Source of the DNA: Amycolatopsis decaplanina DSM 44594
GTDB lineage: Bacteria > Actinomycetota > Actinomycetes > Mycobacteriales > Pseudonocardiaceae
DNA: 64,000 nt
Direction of reading: 5' to 3'
Assembly: GCF_000342005.1 (NCBI RefSeq)
Contig: NZ_AOHO01000045.1
Location: 62,001-126,000, forward strand
This document shows, piece by piece, positions 33,262 through 44,477 of the stretch; the first letter of the stretch is position 1, and each line of letters begins with the position of its first letter. The notes under the pieces are model-generated. The model saw nothing but the letters and a program-made list of their open reading frames with translations, searched no databases and was not told the origin of the DNA. The position numbers were made by a program, and so were the translations under genes.

Positions 33262-34151
33262 CGTGGCCCCGAGAAGTTCACCCGCAGCGTGTAGACCGAA
33301 CTGGACGCGGTGATGAACAGGTCGTTCCGCCGCGGACCGCCGAAGGTCAGGTTCGAACAGACCTCCGGCACGCGCAGCTTCCCGATCCGCGTGCCGTCGG
33401 GCGCGAAGCAGTGCAGCCCGTCGTGCGCGGCGGCCCAGACCCGCCCGGCGGCGTCCAGGCGCACCCCGTCGAAACCACCGGCGTCGCAGGGCGCGAAGAT
33501 CTCCCCGCCGGACAACGTGGCCCCGTCGACCCGGAAAACCCTGATGTGACTGGGGTTCTGTCGCGTGTCCACGATGTAGAGCAGTGACTCGTCCAAAGAG
33601 AACGCGAGGCCGTTCGGGCGCGAGAAGTCGTCCGCGACGATCCGCACGGAACCGTCCACCGGGTCGGCGCGGTAGACGTGGCAGGCGCCGATCTCGCTTT
33701 CCGCCTGATGGCCTTCGTAGTCACTGTCGATCCCGTAACTGGGGTCGGTGAACCAGATCGCGCCGTCCGAGGACTCGACGACGTCGTTGGGACTGTTGAA
33801 CCTCTTGCCCTGATAGGTCTCCGCGAGGACGGTGATCGTGCCGTCGTGCTCGGTGCGCGTCACCCGGCGGCCGCCCTGTTCGCAGCTGACGAGCCTGCCC
33901 TGGCGGTCGACGGTGTGCCCGTTGTGGAATCCGGCGGGCTCGCGGAACACGCCGACCGCGCCCGTGGTCTCGTCCCAGCGCAGGACGCGGTCGTTCGGGA
34001 TGTCGCTGAACACCAGATACCGGCCGGCGGGGAAGTAGGCGGGCCCCTCGGTCCACCGGCAGCCGGTGTGCAGGCGTCGCATCCACTCGTCCCCGTTGGC
34101 CCGGGCGAACCGCTCGTCGAGGACCTCGAAGTGTGCCTTGACCTTGTCCAT
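33255..34151 (-). CDS. SMP-30/gluconolactonase family protein
   Basis: A 298-residue six-bladed propeller protein. Metal-site stretches are visible: WTEGPAYFP (Glu35), NSPNDVVES (Asn near 120), SRPNGLAFS and GGFDGVRLD (Asp near 226). The family hydrolyses sugar lactones or related esters using a divalent cation; the substrate here is unknown. No signal peptide, so cytosolic. It is divergent from an Lrp-type regulator with 68 bases between the starts, which suggests that regulator controls it. Its stop lies in the shared terminator. Confidence 0.88.
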   Translation of the reverse strand: MDKVKAHFEVLDERFARANGDEWMRRLHTGCRWTEGPAYFPAGRYLVFSDIPNDRVLRWDETTGAVGVFREPAGFHNGHTVDRQGRLVSCEQGGRRVTRTEHDGTITVLAETYQGKRFNSPNDVVESSDGAIWFTDPSYGIDSDYEGHQAESEIGACHVYRADPVDGSVRIVADDFSRPNGLAFSLDESLLYIVDTRQNPSHIRVFRVDGATLSGGEIFAPCDAGGFDGVRLDAAGRVWAAAHDGLHCFAPDGTRIGKLRVPEVCSNLTFGGPRRNDLFITASSSVYTLRVNFSGPRS

Positions 34152-34219
34152 GAAAACCCCAGTGCTCTGAATGAAATATTGAGTTCATCATGAAACGCCG
34201 AACTTGATATGGTCAATCC
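34152..34219. promoter_or_regulatory. Divergent promoter region of the lactonase and Lrp genes
   Basis: This short AT-rich gap holds TTCATCATGAA (34184-34194), a small palindrome and possible Lrp site, and TATGGT (34208-34213), six bases before the Lrp ATG, which fits a leaderless start. Confidence 0.5.
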
Positions 34220-34708
34220 ATGGATGACGTAGATCGCATGTTGCTCACCGAGTTGCAGCAGGACGCGACCCAGGCGTACGCGGCGCTCGGCAAGGCGGTC
34301 GGTTTGTCCGCGGGCGCCGCGCACGAGCGGGTCCGCAAACTGCGCGAACAAGGCGTCATCCGGCGCACGACCGTCGACGTCGACCCGGCGGCGGTCGGCC
34401 GGGGGGTGATGGCGTTCGTGCTGGTCGAGGCGGGCTCGTGGATGGGCGATCCGCCGACCAAGGCCGCGTTGGAGGCGTTGCCGGAGGTCGTGGAGGCGCA
34501 CATCATCGCGGGCCCGGCCTCGCTGCTGGTGAAGGTGCGCACGCCGACCACCGAGGAGCTGCAGGCATCACTGCGCAGGCTGTACGCGATCGAGGGCGTC
34601 ACCGGGACGCAGACGATCGTGGTGCTCGAATCCTTCTTCGAACGGTCCGTGGATGCTAGAGGCGACGGTTCGCCAGAACCCCCGTCGCCGCCCGCGCCTT
34701 CCCGCTGA
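34220..34708 (+). CDS. Lrp/AsnC-type transcriptional regulator
   Basis: A 162-residue regulator with an N-terminal helix-turn-helix (LLTELQQDATQAYAALGKAV and VGLSAGAAHERVRKLREQGV, residues 8-48) and a C-terminal ligand-binding domain with the usual GPASLLVKVRTPT strand. Lrp proteins sense amino acids or other small metabolites and form dimers or octamers. Divergent position makes the SMP-30 gene the likely target. The C-terminal proline-rich tail is encoded in the 53 bases that overlap the 3' end of the nitrilase gene on the other strand. Confidence 0.88.
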   Translation: MDDVDRMLLTELQQDATQAYAALGKAVGLSAGAAHERVRKLREQGVIRRTTVDVDPAAVGRGVMAFVLVEAGSWMGDPPTKAALEALPEVVEAHIIAGPASLLVKVRTPTTEELQASLRRLYAIEGVTGTQTIVVLESFFERSVDARGDGSPEPPSPPAPSR

Positions 34709-35450
34709 CGGCGGGATCGATGTCGACGACCACCAGTTCCGCCCCGGCGCCCAGCTGGGTGTGGACGCGGCCGAAACCGTCGGACACCGTGGAGTAGCCG
34801 ATCCCGGTCGGCGCCTTCGGGTTCACCGGGGTCGAGGTCGTGGCCGGATCGGCCTGCCCGCAGCCCAGGACCCAGCAGCCGGAGTCGAGCGCGCGGGCGC
34901 GCACCAGCACCTCCCACTGCTCGCGTTTGCCCTCGCCCGCGCCCCACGACGTCGGCACGAGGACGATGTCGGCGCCGTCGTCGGCCAGCTTCCGGAACAG
35001 TTCGGGAAAGCGGATGTCGTAGCAGGTCGCGACGCCGAACATGATCCCGTCGACCTCGAAGGTGACCGGTGCGGTGCCAGGGGCGACCGTGTCGGACTCG
35101 GCGAACCCGAAGGCGTCGTACAGATGGATCTTGTCGTAGCCGAAGTGATGCCCGCCGCCGGTGACGAGCAGGGTGTTGCTCACGCGCCCGTCGGGTGACG
35201 GCGTGAACATGCCCGCGACGACCACGACGCCGTGCTCTTCGGCGAGTGCGGCCACTGTGGACGCCCATGGTCCGTCCAAAGGTTGCGCGACGGGTCCGAG
35301 CGGGATGCCGAAGCGCGCCATCGCCGCCTCGGGGAACACCACGATCCGCGCGCCCTCGGCCGCCGCGGCCGCCACGCCTTCGCGAATCAGCTTCAGGTTC
35401 GTTTCGGGATCCTCGGCGGCCGTGAGCTGGCACAACCCGATTCGCGGCAC
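34656..35450 (-). CDS. Nitrilase-superfamily carbon-nitrogen hydrolase
   Basis: A 264-residue hydrolase with the triad Glu41 (VFPEAAM), Lys107 (YDKIHLYD) and Cys143 (CYDIRFPE). KIHLYD and RFPE are typical of the Nit1/Nit2 omega-amidase branch, so it may repair deaminated glutathione or act on omega-amides. I chose the GTG at 35450 because GAGGGAGG lies just upstream; an ATG at 35465 is possible. A much larger frame on this strand runs antisense through hisD and is not real. It is divergent from hisD. Confidence 0.88.
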   Translation of the reverse strand: MPRIGLCQLTAAEDPETNLKLIREGVAAAAAEGARIVVFPEAAMARFGIPLGPVAQPLDGPWASTVAALAEEHGVVVVAGMFTPSPDGRVSNTLLVTGGGHHFGYDKIHLYDAFGFAESDTVAPGTAPVTFEVDGIMFGVATCYDIRFPELFRKLADDGADIVLVPTSWGAGEGKREQWEVLVRARALDSGCWVLGCGQADPATTSTPVNPKAPTGIGYSTVSDGFGRVHTQLGAGAELVVVDIDPAVSGKARAATGVLANRRL

Positions 35451-35522
35451 GGAGGCCTCCCTCATCGTGGGATCGCTGGTCACCACCCCAGTGTGCCTGC
35501 TCGGGGCGATCCGGCCACCTCG

Positions 35523-35528
35523 TACCCT
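35523..35528 (+). promoter_or_regulatory. -10 box of a predicted leaderless hisD transcript
   Basis: TACCCT lies six bases before the hisD ATG with no ribosome site between. It would start the hisDCB operon at the first codon. Confidence 0.5.
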
Positions 35529-35534
35529 TGACCC

Positions 35535-38553
<3,019 letters not shown>

Positions 38554-38557
38554 CCCC

Positions 38558-38606
38558 GCAATTGGTCACCTGGATGCGCGAATGTCGCATCCAGGTGACC
38601 AATTGC
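38558..38606. terminator. Terminator after hisB
   Basis: A perfect 21-base stem (38558-38578 with 38586-38606) and seven-base loop, arm beginning GCAATTGGTCACCTGGATG. It lies between hisB and the convergent reductase-like gene, whose stop follows at once. Confidence 0.85.
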
Positions 38607-38607
38607 G

Positions 38608-39189
38608 CTAGGTGGTCTTCAGCGGTCCGGCGGGTTTGTAGGTATTGAGGAGGACACCGGACGGGGTCGTCGTGGTGCCGGCGAGTTCCAAGGACCGTGC
38701 CGGGGTTCCTGCGGCGAAGAAACGCTTGCCTGTGCCCAAAAGGATCGGGTAGACGGCCAGCAGGACCTCGTCCGCCAGTCCGTTTTCGAGCAGCGTCGAG
38801 GTCAGCGTGGAACTGCCCGAGAGGACGAGGTCCGGGCCATCCTGTGCCTTGACGCGGCGAACGCCTTCGACGATGTCCGGGCCGACACCCTCGAACGGGC
38901 CCCATTTCAGGCTTTCCGGCCGATGGGTGACGACGAACTTCTTCGCCGCCTTGAGCCGGTCCGCGAGCGGATCGCTCGGCGCCTCCGGCCAGTAGTCCGA
39001 CCAGATGTCGTAGGTGCGGCGGCCGAGCAACAGGTCGAAGCTTTCGGTGTGCGCGGCCATGATGGCCTCCCGGCCGGCGGGGGTCCGGTAGGGCATGTTC
39101 CAGCCGCTGTACGGGAAGTCGTTCTCGTCGGCGGAATGCTGGATCACGCCGTCGAGCGAGATGTGCTCGATGACCTTGAGTTTTCTCAT
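38608..39189 (-). CDS. Dihydrofolate reductase/RibD-C family protein
   Basis: A 193-residue protein of the RibD C-terminal/DHFR-like group: KVIEHISLDGVIQ at the start, LLLGRRTYDIWSDYWP near 55 and SGSSTLTSTLLENGLADE near 125. These proteins keep the NADPH-binding DHFR fold but their substrate is unknown; they are not the housekeeping folate enzyme. The gene runs with the SRPBCC-ArsR pair upstream (six bases apart) and probably shares their control. Confidence 0.87.
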   Translation of the reverse strand: MRKLKVIEHISLDGVIQHSADENDFPYSGWNMPYRTPAGREAIMAAHTESFDLLLGRRTYDIWSDYWPEAPSDPLADRLKAAKKFVVTHRPESLKWGPFEGVGPDIVEGVRRVKAQDGPDLVLSGSSTLTSTLLENGLADEVLLAVYPILLGTGKRFFAAGTPARSLELAGTTTTPSGVLLNTYKPAGPLKTT

Positions 39190-39195
39190 CGTGCT

Positions 39196-39687
39196 TCAGT
39201 CCTCCGTGTCTCGTTCGGTCAGCAGTGCGTCGAGCTGGGGCATCGCCGCGCGGAACCCCTCTTCCATGCCGGGGATCGTCTTCTCCATGGCATCGACGCT
39301 GGAAAACCGGGTCACATGGGTCATCCGTGATCCCGTGGGTGTCGTCTCGAAGGTGAAAGTCATCGAGGTGGGCATGTTCTCGTCGTCGGCGTTGTCCTCA
39401 CCGTCGTGCACCTCGAACGAGTCGATGGGGTTCACCGCGGTGAACTTCCAGGAGTCGGCCCACTTTTCCCCGTCAGGCCCGGACAGGAAGTACTCGGCGC
39501 GACCGCCTGCCCGGAAATCGTGATGGGTGAAGGTGGCGGGTGCGAACGGTGGTCCCCAGAAGCGCTCGAGTTGCCGTGGATCGGCCCAAGCTTCCCAAAG
39601 GCGTTTCCGTGGAACGGGAAAGTCCGCCACGACGGTGAGGTGGAGTCTCTCGGGGTCTTTGGTGACAGAGGTGATCGGCATCGTCAT
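39196..39687 (-). CDS. SRPBCC (AHSA1-like) domain protein
   Basis: A 163-residue START-like fold protein. The signature DFPVPRKRLWEAWADPRQLERFWGPP (quoted in part: RLWEAWADPRQLERFW) and a C-terminal helix PGMEEGFRAAMPQLDALL are typical of AHSA1 proteins found beside ArsR repressors. The hydrophobic cavity may bind a small molecule. The ATG at 39687 overlaps the ArsR stop by four bases (ATGA); a second ATG at 39681 is nearly as good. Confidence 0.87.
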   Translation of the reverse strand: MTMPITSVTKDPERLHLTVVADFPVPRKRLWEAWADPRQLERFWGPPFAPATFTHHDFRAGGRAEYFLSGPDGEKWADSWKFTAVNPIDSFEVHDGEDNADDENMPTSMTFTFETTPTGSRMTHVTRFSSVDAMEKTIPGMEEGFRAAMPQLDALLTERDTED

Positions 39688-40022
39688 TTCCCTTCCCGCA
39701 GGACATCGTCGAGCTGCGCCACCCGCCGGCGCCAAAGGACTTCGTAGGAGTCGAGAAGTTCACCGGCGCGCTGGAGTCGCTCACGGTCGGTCGAGACCAG
39801 TTGCTCGCGGCCGTTGGCGCGCTTCCGGACGAGACCCGCGCGCTGCAGTACGGCGACGTGTTTCTGCACGGCGGCGAAGCTCATCTCGTAGCGCGCGGCG
39901 AGATCGGACACCGACGGCGCTTCCGTGATCGCCCGCGCCAGGATGTCGCGGCGGGTGCCATCGGCCAAGGCGCGGAAGAGCTGGTTGAGCGACTCCTCGC
40001 TCTCCTCTCGAAGTACAACCAT
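39684..40022 (-). CDS. ArsR-type repressor paired with an SRPBCC protein
   Basis: A 112-residue winged-helix repressor: LNQLFRALADGTRRDILARA, then the recognition helix in MSFAAVQKHVAVLQRAGLV and KRANGREQLVST wing. No metal-binding cysteine is present, so it belongs to the non-metal ArsR group that sits with SRPBCC genes. It heads a three-gene minus-strand operon (ArsR, SRPBCC, DHFR-like). A palindrome covering its own start codon points to autoregulation. Confidence 0.88.
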   Translation of the reverse strand: MVVLREESEESLNQLFRALADGTRRDILARAITEAPSVSDLAARYEMSFAAVQKHVAVLQRAGLVRKRANGREQLVSTDRERLQRAGELLDSYEVLWRRRVAQLDDVLREGK

Positions 40023-40031
40023 GTGGTTGTA
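40014..40031. promoter_or_regulatory. Operator over the ArsR start codon
   Basis: TACAACCATGTGGTTGTA is a perfect palindrome (8-base arms, two-base centre) that includes the ATG of the repressor. Palindromes of this kind precede many ArsR-SRPBCC operons. Confidence 0.7.
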
Positions 40032-40110
40032 CGTTAGCCGTGTCCGGTCACGGGGGCAAGGCCCGGGCCCGGCGCGGTCGCGGTGGCGGACGTGTGGCAG
40101 GGTGGCGGTC

Positions 40111-40266
40111 GTGAGTAACACGACCATCGCTGTGCTGCTGTTCGCGCTCGGCGGCTTCCTGATCGGCGGCGTCTACGCGACCTGGAAGAGCGTCAAGTTC
40201 ATGGCCGTCGTGCTGGGGATCGGCGCGCTGCTGGCGATCGGCGGTGCCATCGCCTGGCTGGCCTGA
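40111..40266 (+). CDS. Small membrane protein, two helices
   Basis: A 51-residue protein consisting of two hydrophobic helices (about 5-22 and 29-50) joined by YATWKSVK. It opens VSNTTIAVLLFALGGFLIGG. I do not recognise it. The GTG at 40111 has a CAGGGT box seven bases upstream, fitting a leaderless transcript. It is divergent from the ArsR gene. Confidence 0.55.
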   Translation: MSNTTIAVLLFALGGFLIGGVYATWKSVKFMAVVLGIGALLAIGGAIAWLA

Positions 40267-40309
40267 GCGCCGCCCGGTAAATCGGCTGCGCGCCGCGACG
40301 ACGGCGAGC

Positions 40310-40597
40310 ATGCTGTCCGGCATGTCCGGAAACCCGCGCTCGGTCGCCGAGGTCGTCCGGCTCCAGCGATCCGGGAGCCGCGTCAAGTTCCTCTTCTTCT
40401 GGGGCCATCAACCCCGGCGTGACGGCACGATCGGGCCGGAATGCTTCAGCCAGTGGTGGCCCGCCAGGTTCACCGCCGACGGCGAGACCTTCTCGACCGC
40501 CGAGCACTACATGATGTGGCGCAAAGCGGTCCTGTTCGACGACGCCGAGAGCGCGGCGCGGATCCTCGGCTCGCGCGGCGCTCGTCTGAGTACGTGA
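40310..40597 (+). pseudogene. Truncated NADAR-domain gene (N-terminal half)
   Basis: A reading frame of 95 codons with the start of a NADAR (YbiA-like) domain: FLFFWGHQPRRDG, CFSQWWPARF and TAEHYMMWRKAVLF. NADAR proteins cleave N-glycosidic bonds in riboflavin intermediates or remove ADP-ribose. Family members are about 150-180 residues, and here the chain stops at ILGSRGARLST because the stop codon lies in the left arm of a terminator hairpin. The C-terminal half is missing downstream, so the protein is probably not functional. Start could be 40322. Confidence 0.65.
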
Positions 40598-40644
40598 TGG
40601 CCCCCTTCACTGCGTCTAGCGCAATGAAGGGGGCCATCACGTAC
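40590..40644. terminator. Long hairpin between the NADAR fragment and the MMPL gene
   Basis: Arms of 25 bases (40590-40614 and 40620-40644) with one mismatch and a five-base loop; arm contains GATGGCCCCCTTCA. It holds the NADAR-fragment stop and ends four bases from the MMPL stop. Confidence 0.82.
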
Positions 40645-40647
40645 TTG

Positions 40648-42828
40648 CTACTTCGAGGCGTCGACCAGCTCCCGCTCGTCAGAAGCGTCGAGCTGCTTCG
40701 CGAGCTTCTCGCCTTCGACGTCCACATCGGGCAGTACGCGATCCAGCCACTTCGGCAGCCACCAGGCACCGCGTCCGAGCAGTGACATCAGCGCCGGCAC
40801 GATGGTCATCCGGATCACGAACGCGTCCACCAGCACCCCGAAGGCCAGCGCGAACCCGATCGACTGGATCAGTGACGACTCCGCGAGGACGAACCCGGCG
40901 AACACGCTGATCATGATCAGCGCGGCGGCCACCACGACGCGGGAGCCGTGCCGGAAGCCGGTGACCATCGCCTGCTGCGGGTCGGCGCCGTGGACGTACT
41001 CCTCTCGCATCCGCGTCACCAGGAACACCTGGTAGTCCATCGCGAGCCCGAACAGCACGCCGATCAGCAGGATCGGCAGCATGCTCATGATCGGCCCGGT
41101 CGTCTTCACCCCGAGCAGGTCGGTGAGCCAGCCCCACTGGAACACCGCCACCACGGCGCCGAACGTCGCGACCACCGAGCCGAGGAAGCCCAGCGTCGCC
41201 TTCAGCGGGACCACGATCGACCGGAAGACCAGCATCAGCAGCAGGAACGCGAGCCCGACGATCAGCGCGAGATAGGGCAGCATCGCGTCGGCGAGTTTCT
41301 CCGAGACGTCGATGTTGGCCGCGGTCTGGCCGGTCACCGCCAGCGAAGCGCCGGTGGCCGAACCCAGTCCCGCGTTCAGGCCGCGGATGTCGCTGACCAG
41401 GTCTTCGGTCGCGGTGCTGCTCGGACCGCTCTTCGGGATGACGGTCAGCAGCGCCAGGTCACCGTCCCGGTTGGTCTTGGGCGGAGTGACGATCGGGCGT
41501 TCGGGGAGTCCGCCGATGCCCGCGGCCGCCTGCTGGAGCGCGGCCTGCCGGTCGGTGCTGCCGGCGAGATCGACGACGATCACCAGCGGGCCGTTGGCGC
41601 CCTCGCCGAAGCTGCGGCTGACCGTGTCATAGGCCTTGCGCTGGGTGGTGTCCGGCGCGGCGGTGCTGTCGTTCGGCAGGCCGAGCTGCATGCTCGCGGC
41701 CGGGATCGCGACGATCGCGAGACCGGCGATCGCGGCGATCAGCACCGGGATCCGGTGGCGGGCCACGAAACGTGCCCAGCGCTCACCGTGCGTCGTCGCG
41801 CTTTCCTTGCGGCGCAAGCGGATCTTGCCGCCCGCCAGTTTGCCGCCCGCGAACCCGAGGATGGCGGGCAGCAGGGTGAGCGCGATGACGACCGCGATGG
41901 CGACGGTGATCGCCGCGGCGATGCCCATCTCGCCGAGGAACGGGATGCCGACGACGGTCAGGCCCGCCAGCGCGATGATCACGGTCAGCCCGGCGAACAC
42001 CACCGCGGAACCCGCCGTGCCGGTGGCGCGTCCGGCGGCCTCCTCCGGATCGCGGCCGATCGTGAGTTCGTGCCGGTAGCGGGAAACGATGAAGAGCGCG
42101 TAGTCGATGCCGACGGCGAGGCCGATCATCAGCGCGAGCACGGGTGTGTTCGTGTTCAGTTCGAGGAAGCCGGACGCCGTCGTGATGCCCGCCATGCCGA
42201 TGCCGACGCCGATGAGCGCGGTCAGCAGCGGGATCCCGGCCGCGAGCAGCGAGCCGAAGGTGATGATCAGGACGACCGCGGCGACGGCGACGCCGAGGCC
42301 TTCGGTGGCGTTCGTGGCGGGCATCGCCTGGACGGCGTCACCACCGAACTCCACGGTGTACCCGGCGGCCTTGGCCGAATCCCCGGCGGCCATCAGGCCC
42401 TCGCGGTCGGCGTCGGTGAGCTCGAAGCCCGGCACGCGATAACTGACCTGCGCCAGCGCGACGTGCTTGTCGGGCGAGATCGCCTGAACCTGCAGCGGGT
42501 TGACCACGCCGGCGACCTTCGGCGCGTTTTGGAGTCCGGTGACGATGCCCGCGATGGCCGCCTGCCCGGCCTTGTCGGTGATGTCGCCGGGCGTCGAGAT
42601 GACGACGCGTGCCGTCGCGCCACCGGCGGCGGCTTCCGGGAACCGGTCGGCGAGCTGGTCGATCGCCTTCTGCGACTCGGTGCCGGGGATGGTCACCGAG
42701 TTCGAAAGCTGACCGGACAAGGTCAGCGCCCCCGCGCCGAGGGCCACCAGGACGGCGGCCCACACCGCCGTCACCAGTGCCCGGCGCCGGAACGAGAACC
42801 GGCCCAGGCGGTACAGGAAGCTGGCCAC
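40648..42828 (-). CDS. MMPL-family RND transporter
   Basis: A 726-residue protein with two halves, each with one membrane segment, a large outer loop and five more membrane segments (about 12 in total). Family stretches include GLAVGIDYALFIVSRYRHEL in half one and FGLAMDYQVFLVTRMREEYVHG in half two, which contain the Asp-Tyr pairs for proton transport. MMPL proteins export lipids or drugs. The gene is divergent from a TetR repressor with three operators between, so expression is probably induced by a ligand. GTG start behind GGGAG. Confidence 0.92.
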   Translation of the reverse strand: MASFLYRLGRFSFRRRALVTAVWAAVLVALGAGALTLSGQLSNSVTIPGTESQKAIDQLADRFPEAAAGGATARVVISTPGDITDKAGQAAIAGIVTGLQNAPKVAGVVNPLQVQAISPDKHVALAQVSYRVPGFELTDADREGLMAAGDSAKAAGYTVEFGGDAVQAMPATNATEGLGVAVAAVVLIITFGSLLAAGIPLLTALIGVGIGMAGITTASGFLELNTNTPVLALMIGLAVGIDYALFIVSRYRHELTIGRDPEEAAGRATGTAGSAVVFAGLTVIIALAGLTVVGIPFLGEMGIAAAITVAIAVVIALTLLPAILGFAGGKLAGGKIRLRRKESATTHGERWARFVARHRIPVLIAAIAGLAIVAIPAASMQLGLPNDSTAAPDTTQRKAYDTVSRSFGEGANGPLVIVVDLAGSTDRQAALQQAAAGIGGLPERPIVTPPKTNRDGDLALLTVIPKSGPSSTATEDLVSDIRGLNAGLGSATGASLAVTGQTAANIDVSEKLADAMLPYLALIVGLAFLLLMLVFRSIVVPLKATLGFLGSVVATFGAVVAVFQWGWLTDLLGVKTTGPIMSMLPILLIGVLFGLAMDYQVFLVTRMREEYVHGADPQQAMVTGFRHGSRVVVAAALIMISVFAGFVLAESSLIQSIGFALAFGVLVDAFVIRMTIVPALMSLLGRGAWWLPKWLDRVLPDVDVEGEKLAKQLDASDERELVDASK

Positions 42829-42865
42829 AAACGTCTCCCGTTCACTCGATCAGGTTCATTCCAAG

Positions 42866-42928
42866 CTAGCCGATCGGCTAGGGGCCTACAAGCCGATCGG
42901 CAAGTGTGTGACTAGCCGCACGGCTAGT
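42866..42928. promoter_or_regulatory. Three phased TetR-type operators
   Basis: CTAGCCGATCGGCTAG (42866-42881), a shorter GCCGATCGGC (42892-42901) and ACTAGCCGCACGGCTAGT (42911-42928) lie with centres 23 bases apart between the MMPL and TetR starts. The shared half-site is TAGCCG/CGGCTA. Adjacent TetR is the likely binder. Confidence 0.8.
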
Positions 42929-42988
42929 ACTCGTTTGGTCCGGCGGGCACGATTGACGTAATCTCCGACGGCTGAACGAGGAGGGAAC

Positions 42989-43558
42989 ATGGACGTCGTC
43001 CACGCGGAGGACACCCGCACGCGACTACTGGGCACGGCGTTGCGGTTGTTCACCGAACACGGCGTGGAAGGCACCTCGCTGCAGATGATCGCGGACGCCC
43101 TCGGCGTCACGAAGGCCGCCGTCTACTACCACTTCAAGACGAAGGCGGAGATCACCGAATCCGTCGCCGAACCCGTGCTGCGCGAGCTGGAAGGGATCGT
43201 CGACGACGCCCGCGCCCAGCGCACCCGTGGCGCGCAGATCGACCATCTGCTCGACGGATTCGTCGACCTCGTGGTGCGGCACCGTTCGCTGGTCGCCCTG
43301 TTCTCCAGCGACCCCGGGATCGCCCGCGCGATCGAGAAGTCCGTGCACAGCTCGGAGAGCTTCAAGAACCGGCTGCTGGAGATCCTGGTCGGCCCGGATC
43401 CGGATCTCACCGCGATCGTGACCGCGCAGGTGCTGCTGGCGGGGATCGCCATCGCCGGCGGCTCGCCCGAGGTCGCCGCGCTCGACGACGAGACGCTGCG
43501 CGAGACGCTGCTCAGCGTCGGCCGCAAGCTCTACAACCGCCCGCGCCGCCGCTCGTGA
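42989..43558 (+). CDS. TetR-type repressor of the MMPL exporter
   Basis: A 189-residue regulator. The N-terminal helix-turn-helix (RLFTEHGVEGTSLQMIADAL, then VTKAAVYYHFKTK) is canonical; the C-terminal two thirds form the ligand-binding domain. GAGGAGGGA precedes the ATG at 42989. Three palindromes upstream suggest it represses both itself and the MMPL gene. The inducer is unknown; substrates of the pump are the usual inducers in such pairs. Confidence 0.92.
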   Translation: MDVVHAEDTRTRLLGTALRLFTEHGVEGTSLQMIADALGVTKAAVYYHFKTKAEITESVAEPVLRELEGIVDDARAQRTRGAQIDHLLDGFVDLVVRHRSLVALFSSDPGIARAIEKSVHSSESFKNRLLEILVGPDPDLTAIVTAQVLLAGIAIAGGSPEVAALDDETLRETLLSVGRKLYNRPRRRS

Positions 43559-43604
43559 CCGATGTGTTCAAGACGGGCGCCGCGATCCGCGCGACCCTGT
43601 CGGC

Positions 43605-44477
43605 ATGAACATCGATCTGAAGACGGCGGCCGCCTTCATGGCCACCCAGGCCCGGCTTCTCGACAGGCGGCGCTTCGAAGTCCTTTTCCGCGACGGTGAC
43701 CCGGCGGCGGCGCTCGCCGCGCTGGAGGCGTACCGCAACCCCGACGGCGGCTACGGCCACGGACTCGAACCCGACTGCCGCTCGGCGACCAGCCAGCCCG
43801 GTGGCGCGCTGCACGCTTTCGAGGTCTTCGCCGACATCGGTCCGGCGACCAGTCCGCGCGCGGCCGAACTCTGCGACTGGCTCACCTCGATCTCCCTGCC
43901 GGACGGCGGGATCCCGTTCGGGCTGCCGATGCCGGATCCGTTCGGCAGCGCGCCGTTCTGGGCGGGCGCGGACCCGTCGGTCTCCTCGCTGCAGATCACC
44001 GCGATCGTCGCGGTCACCGCATATCGCGTCGCGGCGCACGATCCCGCGGTCGCCGCGCATCCCTGGCCGGCGAAGGCCACACGCTTTTGCCTGGACGAGA
44101 TCGAAAAGCTCGACGAGGCACCGCACGCGCTCGTGCTCGCCTTCGCGATGAAGCTGGTGGACGCGCTGGGTGACACGCGTCTGGTCGAGAGGCTCGGCCG
44201 GTTCGTCCCGGACGACGGTGTGGTCGCCGTCGGCGGCGGGATCGAGGGCGAGTCCATGCGCCCACTCGATTTCGCCCCGAGACCGGACGGTCCGGCGCGG
44301 AAGCTCTTCCGGCCGGAGGTCATCGACGCGGATCTGCGGCGGGTGGCGGCCGGGCAGCACGACGACGGTGGCTGGCGGGTCGACTACACCAGCTATTCAC
44401 CCGCGGCCGCCCTGGAGTGGAACGGGCTGTCCACCGTGAACACGTTGTCGCTCCTGCGGAACAACGGGCTGGTCTAG
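43605..44477 (+). CDS. Alpha-toroid (squalene cyclase/prenyltransferase-like) protein
   Basis: A 290-residue helical protein with two short repeats of the prenyltransferase/squalene-oxidase kind: LEAYRNPDGGYGHGLEPD near 42 and GQHDDGGWRVDYTSYSP near 250. It lacks the DxDD motif of terpene cyclases, so an enzymatic role is uncertain. GACCCT lies six bases before the ATG. Its stop codon overlaps that of the convergent kptA gene in the shared bases CTAG. Confidence 0.65.
   Translation: MNIDLKTAAAFMATQARLLDRRRFEVLFRDGDPAAALAALEAYRNPDGGYGHGLEPDCRSATSQPGGALHAFEVFADIGPATSPRAAELCDWLTSISLPDGGIPFGLPMPDPFGSAPFWAGADPSVSSLQITAIVAVTAYRVAAHDPAVAAHPWPAKATRFCLDEIEKLDEAPHALVLAFAMKLVDALGDTRLVERLGRFVPDDGVVAVGGGIEGESMRPLDFAPRPDGPARKLFRPEVIDADLRRVAAGQHDDGGWRVDYTSYSPAAALEWNGLSTVNTLSLLRNNGLV

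Noticed and set aside
38608-39189. Annotating the DHFR-like protein as folate pathway dihydrofolate reductase
   Set aside because: It matches the RibD-C/DHFR-like group that travels with ArsR-SRPBCC genes and lacks the folate-binding signature of FolA.
40948-42915. A 655-codon plus-strand frame opposite the MMPL gene
   Set aside because: Composition is Asp/His/Arg-rich and low-complexity; the other strand encodes a complete transporter.
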